Source of the DNA: Stramenopiles sp. TOSAG23-6
Lineage: Eukaryota > Sar
Assembly (NCBI GenBank): GCA_900128565.1
Contig: LT636186.1
Location: forward strand, 1-12,867
Direction of reading: 5' to 3'
DNA length: 12,867 nt
The translations under genes and the position numbers were made by a program. How positions within the stretch are numbered: the first letter of the stretch is position 1; each line of letters opens with the position of its first letter. Positions 7,441 through 12,867 of this stretch are shown here, one piece after another. The notes under the pieces were generated by a model. The model did not search any database, was not told where the DNA came from, and was given only the letters and a program-made list of their open reading frames with translations.

Positions 7441-8535
7441 TACGAGATCCCCAGAAAAAACTAAAGCAGTGCTTCCAGTGACAGACAGAAATTTACCACA
7501 AATTTCCAAGAATAAATCCCCACCCCTGGCAGAACGTATTTTGGAAAAATATTTGAAAAAAAAAATCGTTAGGTACAAAATTTCGTACGAAAAAAAATTC
7601 GTGAAAAAAAATAAAACGTACACATTGCCTTGCATGTAGAGTTTTTACGTTTAATTGAAGACTCCAGTATGGAGCTAAAACTGTATGGGCGCTTCCAGTC
7701 ACTGGGTCTTCATTGATACCTACCCAGGGTGCAAAATATCTTGAATAAAAATTATGTATTTTGGAAAAATATTTGAAAAAAAAAATTCGTTAGGTACAAA
7801 ATTTCGTATGAAACAAAATAAAATTTGAAAAAAAATAAAACATACATATTTTCCATTTCCTCGTAGAGTTATAATTAGACCTTTTACACCGTCACTACCT
7901 TTTGTCGCGGCTAATAAATCAGAAATGTTTGGCTTCAAATCTTCAAGTTCCTTTCGACTAAACGTATCATCAAGACGAAGTAAAAGTTTCTTAGTTGTCT
8001 GAGAATACTGAACGTCTACCAAGTGTGACAATATGTTTGGACATATATTTGAACCTAGAGCCTTTGCAAGTCTCTTCACCAAGATATTTTCGAGTGTGTA
8101 TCGAGTTGATGACGTTGGTGCATTGACTGGGAGTTCCATACAAACAGTCTGATATCCACTATCCACTGGACCAATAGAAGCAAATAGACTGCCTGCGCCT
8201 TGGGTTGTCTCAAACTCGATCTTTTGATTTTTATTTCCTTTTTGGTAAAATATCACAGAAGCAGTCGCCATAGTTGCATGGCCACATAAAGCAACTTCAC
8301 ACATTGGAGTGAACCACCTCAAGCGAAATTTCCGACCCGAGCTAAAATCAACTCCTTCTACTATTTGAACAAACGCAGTTTCTGATAAGTTCATTTCTTG
8401 AGCAATCTTCAAAAGAACGTCATCACTGGGCTGAACTCCAGGTGCCAATAAACATACAGCAGCCGGATTACCAGCAAATGGGGCTTCGGCGAAAGCGTCC
8501 ACCTGATAAAGCGGAATTGTACTCAGTAATGCCAT
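7435..8535 (-). CDS. PhzF/PBLD-family isomerase-like protein
   Basis: Member of the PhzF superfamily (diaminopimelate-epimerase fold); eukaryotic relatives include PBLD. The reaction of most eukaryotic members is unknown. Exons are 7846-8535, 7622-7753 and 7435-7533, all phase 0, giving 306 residues, near the usual 280-300. The start is the ATG at 8535 because YQVDAFAEAPFAGNPAAVC follows directly, as in the family. Catalytic Glu is E52 in NLSETAF. CGHATM lies at 84-89 and DPVTGSAH at 246-253, both typical. The ends of exons 2 and 3 read HARQC-SARGGDL and STALVFSGDLVL. Both introns are hairpin elements with no AG dinucleotide, so the gene is intact only with non-AG removal. The last codons (GTA TTG TGA) are complementary to the end of an antisense element. 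Confidence 0.88.
7534..7621 (-). mobile_element. Introner-like element, PhzF intron 2 (no AG)
   Basis: 88 bp. Exon ends CAATGT, the intron starts GTACGTTTTA, core CGTACGAAATTTTGTACCTAAC (22 bp, about 7567-7588), end CCAAAATAC-GT. The GT before the donor is repeated at the end, which shows that the final pair follows the host site rather than a fixed AT. The plus strand has no CT anywhere in 7534-7621, so no AG acceptor exists. The join gives QC-SARGG. Confidence 0.92.
7754..7845 (-). mobile_element. Introner-like element, PhzF intron 1 (no AG)
   Basis: 92 bp. Exon ends AAATAT, the intron starts GTATGTTTTA, core CATACGAAATTTTGTACCTAAC (22 bp, about 7789-7810), end CCAAAATAC-AT. There is no AG dinucleotide in the intron (no CT on the plus strand). 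The join gives GNGKY-NFYSRYFAPW in frame. A 92-bp insert cannot be read through. Confidence 0.92.
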
Positions 8536-8848
8536 GCAAATTTTCGAAACTCTACGTCTTTTTCGAAAAGTTATCAGATATTATCATATTCTTATGACGA
8601 TTATGACAGGGTGTCAGGGTCTCCAAACTTTTTGACTGCCCAGGAATCACGGCACGACCCAACAATAATCGCTTAGGGTTAGGGTTAGCTTGAGCGATCG
8701 CGAAATATTTCTCCGACACTCGTGACGAACTAATCATTGATAACGTGGTGTACTAATATTATTGAAATGAACCTAACGTTTTCTCCTGATTAACTCTCTA
8801 TTTGCGGCTCAGTATTTTCTCACTGAAATCATAGATTATAGTGTTCAA
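8536..8848. promoter_or_regulatory. Divergent promoter region, PhzF / PAXBP1
   Basis: 313 bp between divergent starts. It contains a TTAGGGTTAGGGTTAG tract (8673-8688) followed by the palindrome GCGATCGC (8694-8701) and an overlapping TCGCGA (8698-8703), the hexamer also repeated in the other divergent promoter. A 61-codon minus-strand frame at 8552-8737 has no family features and is at most a uORF. Confidence 0.4.
8673..8688. repeat. Telomere-like TTAGGG tract in promoter
   Basis: Two and two-thirds TTAGGG units, 10 bp from a GCGATCGC palindrome between divergent genes. Comparable short telomere-like boxes act as promoter elements in plants; a role here is inference only. Confidence 0.6.
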
Positions 8849-11762
8849 ATGTCTGAATTTAATAAAAGAAAACGTAGGAGACGAATGGCTTCCTTTAGAC
8901 CTACGTCGTCAGTTGGTGATCTAGATGAAGATGTCAGTATAAGTTCAACTCCTGTGGAAGCTCCAATAACAGTACCAAAATCTGATATGCCGAAATTTAA
9001 AAAACGTTCACGTAAAAAGGGTAAGAAAAGCAACAGCAATTTTAGAAGTAGTAGTACAAATCACAATACTTTGATCAATAGTAGAGGTATGAGCCTCTGC
9101 ACAGATGAGCTGGAAGGTGAAGAGACATCCGTCTTCAAAGTTAAAAAGTCTAAAGTATCACGTGCGCTGCATCGAAAAAAAACAAAGAACAGTAGTACAC
9201 GAAAAACAAAAGAAGCTTCTACTCTACTACGTAAAGAGGAAGTATCGATAAATAGTACCAATCGTACAATAAGTGGTGGGGGGAATTACTCTGTGGAGTC
9301 TCTTGCAAAACTTCGTAAGCAGCAACAGTACAAAACAATAAATGTCACGAAGGACCAATCGGAACAGTACAGTCTTGAAGATGATGCACAGTTACCCGGT
9401 GATGATATATCATTAGCAAAGCCGCTCTTCGATGCTGGTAAGATTCGACAAGCAAAGCTACAAAGAGCTCATCAGCGGAATACAAAAGAAGGGTCGCTAG
9501 AAAAAGGAAGTGATTTCGTGTTACTTGGCCAACGTGATGGTCAACGTGATGACTCTGTATTAGTCACTGGTGACGACAATGTAAATGTAGGAAGACATTC
9601 CAAATTGAGACCGACTGATTTTTCTACCGAACGAATCAATAAGACGTCTACAAAGCTTAGTGTTGATGACATAGATAATATTTCTTCTACTGTAGCTACT
9701 GGTCAAACGCAAAGTGTGTGGGAGCAACAGCAGATACAGCGTGCACTCAAAGCTAGTTTTGGTAAAGTTTCGAATACATTTCAAAGTAAAAACAACAATA
9801 ACCCTACGATGACTGTACGTCCCATGAGTGAATATTCAAGTAGTGATTTATCTACCCTTCGTACAACTGTAGAAATAATACAAATTCTCAAGACTCAATT
9901 ACGAGCAGTAGAAAGTATTCAATACCAATCTGAACAAAAATTGATTGAAATGGAAGAAAGATCTGTAGAAGCAAAAAAATCAGCTAAATCAATAGAAAAA
10001 CAAATAGATATTTTATCAAATGAGTATGTAGGTTTGATTTTTTTTTAATTTTTTATCTAATTTTTTTTTTCATACGAAATTTCATACCTAACAAATTTTA
10101 CAAAACAAAAATATTATTCTTTAGTACATGTTTTTTTACAAAAGTTTGCCGATTATGGGAAAACTCTAGTTGGTTGTGTACGAGATAAATTACCAAAAGT
10201 CGATCAGTTAGAGCAAGCAATTTATCAACTACGAATTGATGCTACAAACAAAGTACAAACCTGTATTAAAAATGTCACAGAAGAAATGCCAAATAATCCG
10301 AGAATCATGTATGTTTTATTTTTTTCAATTCCGAATTTATTTTTTTCAAAAAATTGTGTACCTAACAAATTTTAGTCGTTTTTTTTGAAATATTTTTCCA
10401 AAATACATTTCATCCATTGAAGTATGTAAATTATGGCTTACGAATAGTACAATGCATCCGAGAGAATCTATGAGTTTTTTAATGAATGCATTAAAATCGA
10501 TTGATAAATTATCATGTGGTTTTGATAGAAGTGGATTTAGCATTCAATTTGGTTGTCCAAACTTTCGATGTATTTCATCTGAAGGAAAGTTTACAGTAAA
10601 TGCGATTTTACCATTTGAACAATCTATATATGATTCTATCGAAGAAAGAAGGAAAAGTGCACTTGAAGCAGCATCTTTGGTATTTTCAGATGTAGATGAA
10701 AAATCAAATTGTAAGTCTTTACAACAAGTTGTTGAAAGATTTCGTAAAATTCGTATAACATCCCCTGAAGCCTATGGTCAAGCGTACGTAGCGTTTTCAA
10801 TGCCTCAATTAATATCTATATGGGCAAAGTTAGAGGTACTTTCTACATGGGATCCACTTATATTGAAGCCATTGGAACCTGTTTCATCCTTTGGTCCTCA
10901 ACCCCCACCATCTGACGAATCTTTAAATGACAAATTATATGATGATGATATGGGTGTGATTGGATTCCAACAGTTTTTGTGGTGGAAGGATTTGTATAGC
11001 TACAATCATATCTTTACTGAGGGTGCTAGAGATGATTATGATATTGGCGAGGCTGAGGAGAAACTTCTTCCTTTTCTTGTTGAATATTCCATTGTACCAT
11101 GTTTGCTTCATTCTATTGAGCATTGTTGGGCTCCAAATAAAAGTAATCGCCAAACGAAAAGCGTTGTTGATAATATAAATGAAGTTGGATTGTATAGACC
11201 AATGAGTCATAATAAAGAACGCCAATATAGGAATCCAACGTCGTCATCACAAACACTACCATGGAAGCCATTCACAATGCTCTGTGATGCAGTAATCCAA
11301 CGTCTTGAGTATTGCATTAGTTTACTTCAACCACCTTCTGAAATAAATACTATTTCGGGACAAGTTAGTGAAAAATTCACATTGAATATATTTGAAATGT
11401 TATGCTTATATTTATCAATTTGCCGATGTAACAAGATTAAAGATGTTTCAATCAAAGGAAGATTAGCGAACATTGCCATTAGGAGTGTTTTGAAAGGGTT
11501 TATAATTCCAATGTTGAAAAAGATAAAGTCAAATATTGAAACCTATAACGTAAGCGGATGGGGTATAACAGCGATACTATCCATATGTCAAGTTCTAGCT
11601 AATGTAACGCCAAGATCATGGATACAAGATCGTTCTCATCAGTACCAACAAGAAGCTCCTGGAATTGTTTCATTTCGAGCTTTTGTTCAAAATATATATT
11701 CTGCGACAAATTATGATCAACAAACGCGCATGAAAATATTGGAAAAATTATCAAAGAAATAA
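8849..11762 (+). CDS. PAXBP1: PAXBP1/GCFC-domain protein
   Basis: GC-rich-sequence-binding-factor-like nuclear protein. Plant ILP1 and animal relatives are linked to intron-lariat spliceosome disassembly as well as transcription. Exons are 8849-10027, 10130-10308 and 10409-11762, giving 903 residues, about the size of human PAXBP1. The first exon is mostly disordered and basic. It holds family markers TSVFKVKKSKVSR, SVESLAKLRKQQQY, a LAKPLFDAGKIRQAKLQRA stretch and VWEQQQIQRAL, then a likely coiled coil (about 335-393). The GCFC domain lies in exon 3, with SPEAYGQAYVAFSMPQLISIW and LEVLSTWDPL. Splicing at the two hairpin elements (phases 0 and 2) restores one open frame across the coiled coil and the GCFC region. 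It converges on POLA2; AATAAA follows at 11797. Confidence 0.87.
10028..10129 (+). mobile_element. Introner-like element, PAXBP1 intron 1
   Basis: 102 bp. Exon ends GAGTAT, the intron starts GTAGGT, core CATACGAAATTTCATACCTAAC (22 bp, about 10071-10092), end TTTAGTAC-AT. The AT before the donor is repeated at the end, and the exon resumes GTTTTTTTAC. The join gives SNEY-VFLQKFADYG. The TTTAG five bases before the end would shift the frame. Confidence 0.86.
10309..10408 (+). mobile_element. Introner-like element, PAXBP1 intron 2, decayed hairpin
   Basis: 100 bp. Exon ends AGAATCAT, the intron starts GTATGTTTTA, end CCAAAATAC-AT, exon resumes TTCATCC (PRI-ISSIEV). The palindrome is degraded (AAAAAATTGTGTACCTAAC) while ACCTAAC and both ends are kept. 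The internal TTTTAG, if used as acceptor, would put a TGA in frame after a few codons. Confidence 0.86.
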
Positions 11763-11796
11763 AAACAATATGGAGTGTAATGTATTATAATTGACA

Positions 11797-11802
11797 AATA
11801 AA
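11797..11802 (+). terminator. Polyadenylation-signal-like AATAAA, PAXBP1
   Basis: AATAAA 35 bp after the PAXBP1 stop, in the 136-bp gap to the converging POLA2 end. The gap has no other visible feature. Confidence 0.5.
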
Positions 11803-11898
11803 GCTTTTTAATTACTAAAAAAGTGTTTCAATCTTATTTCTCCAAAAAAGTCGAGTATATAGCTTATATACGTGTAATGAGAGTAATATGTTTTTCAT

Positions 11899-12809
11899 TT
11901 AAATCCTAACAATTTCAACACGAGTTCGCGATGAAATTTGGTGTGTCTTGGCTTCACTTTCTGTTTGGTTGTCTTTATCTTCCAGCTTAAGTGGCTGAAT
12001 CACAATGCGAGCATATGTTCCAGGAGCACATTTTCTGCAAAGTGTCCCAGCATTCACAGCAATTGTATTCGCACCTCCCGTTGCAGCACTAGGCATTGCA
12101 TCAGCAAAGAAATTGAGCTGTGATCGTAGTAATAAAATATCAGGAGAACATGGCAAAGTTGCATGACGTAATAACGCCAAGTCGAGAGGAAATCCTTGTT
12201 TTGGTGGGAAAATTGGGTACATACTACGCTGGTTGATACAGTTTGCTGCAAGAATCATTGGCTTCTTTGGCCGTTTTGCATTCTTTGCAGCTGCTTGAGC
12301 TGCCCAGCGGTAACAGTCTCGACCAAGTTGATGCCCAATAATGTCATGACTACCAAGTATTGTGAAAAAATATTTCTACAAAAAAATCGTTAGGTACGAA
12401 ATTTCGTATGAAAAAAAAAATTAAATTGGAAATTCATATAAAACGTACAACTGTCATGGTGACGTCTCCAATTTTCAGCGTTGAGGGATTTGGTACGGAC
12501 ATAATCTGTCCATTATTTGTGAAATCACTACCCAATTCATCGGTGAAGAAGCGCGAAGAAAATGCTGGTTGTGGAAATACTGGTGTATGGTGTGCATCTT
12601 GTATAGACGGAACTAACACAATTTTACTTTTAAGATCTAAATGTGACATTTCCACCAACATTTTAAGAATAACTTGCTCAGTAAAGAGTTGGTCGTAAGT
12701 TACATCCTTCATTGCTGTGCTACCTGTCTGTTTCTTCTCTAGATCTGGAATACGAAGTCTTCCACTTTTTACCATAGGGTGATTTAAATCAACAAATGGA
12801 CCTTGGAGT
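11899..12809 (-). CDS. POLA2: DNA polymerase alpha subunit B (POLA2), 3' part
   Basis: Regulatory B subunit of the DNA polymerase alpha-primase complex, which starts Okazaki fragments in the nucleus. Two exons lie in the window, 12449-12809 and 11899-12354, covering the C-terminal ~271 residues with the inactive calcineurin-like phosphoesterase domain. Markers in order are LQGPFVDLNHPMV at the left boundary, VLVPSIQDAHHTPVFPQPAF, SVPNPSTLKI, then TV-GSHDIIGHQL across the intron, INQRSMYPIFPPKQGFPLDL, SPDILLLRSQLNFF, NAGTL and the terminal VEIVRI before the stop at 11899. The N-terminal part lies beyond the right edge. The exon starting at 12809 opens in phase 1, so the window-edge element is a true internal intron. 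It converges on PAXBP1 with a short gap. Confidence 0.9.
12355..12448 (-). mobile_element. Introner-like element, POLA2 intron
   Basis: 94 bp. Exon ends ACAGTT, the intron starts GTACGTTTTATATG, core CATACGAAATTTCGTACCTAAC (22 bp, about 12388-12409), end CACAATAC-TT. The TT before the donor is repeated. The join TV-GSHDIIGH fits the family without an insert. This is the one copy with a usable in-frame AG (12376-12377), which would add seven residues (KYFFTIL). Confidence 0.82.
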
Positions 12810-12867
12810 ATGTATTTTGGGAAAATATTTTCAATTTTTTTGTTAGGTACAAACTTTCGTACGAAAA
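12810..12867 (-). mobile_element. Introner-like element, POLA2, cut by window edge
   Basis: The 3' half of another copy: core CGTACGAAAGTTTGTACCTAAC (22 bp, starting near the right edge), then CCCAAAATAC-AT before the exon. No AG lies between ACCTAAC and the end. The donor and the matching dinucleotide are outside the window; the rule predicts AT immediately before the donor. Confidence 0.85.

Noticed and set aside
7289-7639. 116-codon plus-strand frame antisense to PhzF
   Set aside because: It is made of element sequence and the reverse of the PhzF C-terminus; low-complexity Phe/Lys composition.
8552-8737. 61-codon minus-strand frame upstream of PhzF
   Set aside because: No family features; part of its reading comes from the TTAGGG tract, and PhzF starts cleanly at 8535. 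At most a uORF.
12376-12448. Canonical GT-AG alternative for the POLA2 intron
   Set aside because: The GTAG at 12376 gives an in-frame join with seven extra residues and no stop, so it cannot be excluded. I prefer the longer intron because it fits the family spacing and the dinucleotide rule seen in the other copies.
6273-12448. CRISPR-like array from the regularly structured palindromic repeats
   Set aside because: The copies are widely spaced, inside coding genes of a eukaryote, on both strands according to gene direction, with no spacer array.
6273-12448. DNA-level excision (ciliate IES-like) instead of splicing
   Set aside because: Not excluded, but GTAYGT donors and ACCTAAC branch-like sites at normal spacing favour RNA splicing, and the consistent sense orientation would not be needed for DNA excision.

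Overview
The window is nuclear DNA of an AT-rich, gene-dense, single-celled eukaryote. It holds seven protein genes in about 12.9 kb on both strands, with short intergenic gaps. There are no operons or Shine-Dalgarno sites, and the genes are interrupted by introns of 88-103 bp. The families (DNA polymerase alpha B subunit, a PAXBP1/GCFC spliceosome-associated protein, a GTDC1-type tRNA-queuosine mannosyltransferase, EGF-repeat membrane protein) are eukaryotic. Short TTAGGG-type tracts occur. I cannot assign a lineage from the sequence; intron invasion of this kind is known in several marine protists.

Layout, left to right: (1) minus-strand EGF-repeat type I membrane protein (5-2041, possibly with an upstream exon); (2) minus-strand CPA2/KefB-type cation/proton antiporter (2185-3454), cut off at its C-terminus; (3) a divergent promoter; (4) plus-strand intronless HcxB/YbiC-type hydroxycarboxylate dehydrogenase (3753-4940); (5) plus-strand GTDC1/QTMAN-like glycosyltransferase in four exons (5393-7107); (6) minus-strand PhzF/PBLD-family isomerase in three exons (7435-8535); (7) a second divergent promoter; (8) plus-strand PAXBP1/GCFC protein in three exons (8849-11762); (9) minus-strand 3' part of POLA2 (11899 to the right edge).

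The outstanding feature is a family of about 90-100 bp near-identical intronic elements (introner-like). Each begins GTAYGT or GTAGGT, carries a short hairpin based on the palindrome GTACGAAATTTCGTAC that runs straight into an invariant ACCTAAC (branch-site-like), and ends AATAC (or a close variant) plus two bases that copy the last two bases of the upstream exon. Reading frame and protein-family alignment both place the 3' end at this non-AG position. Two PhzF introns contain no AG dinucleotide at all. One ordinary GT-AG intron in the GTDC1 gene gives an internal contrast. All intragenic copies lie in the sense orientation of the host gene. One copy at 2092-2184 breaks both the duplication rule and the reading frame. 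It looks like a chimera joining the antiporter to the EGF gene, either a real recombination between elements or an assembly join. A tandem, partly broken copy lies between the GTDC1 and PhzF genes and seems to reach into the last codons of PhzF.
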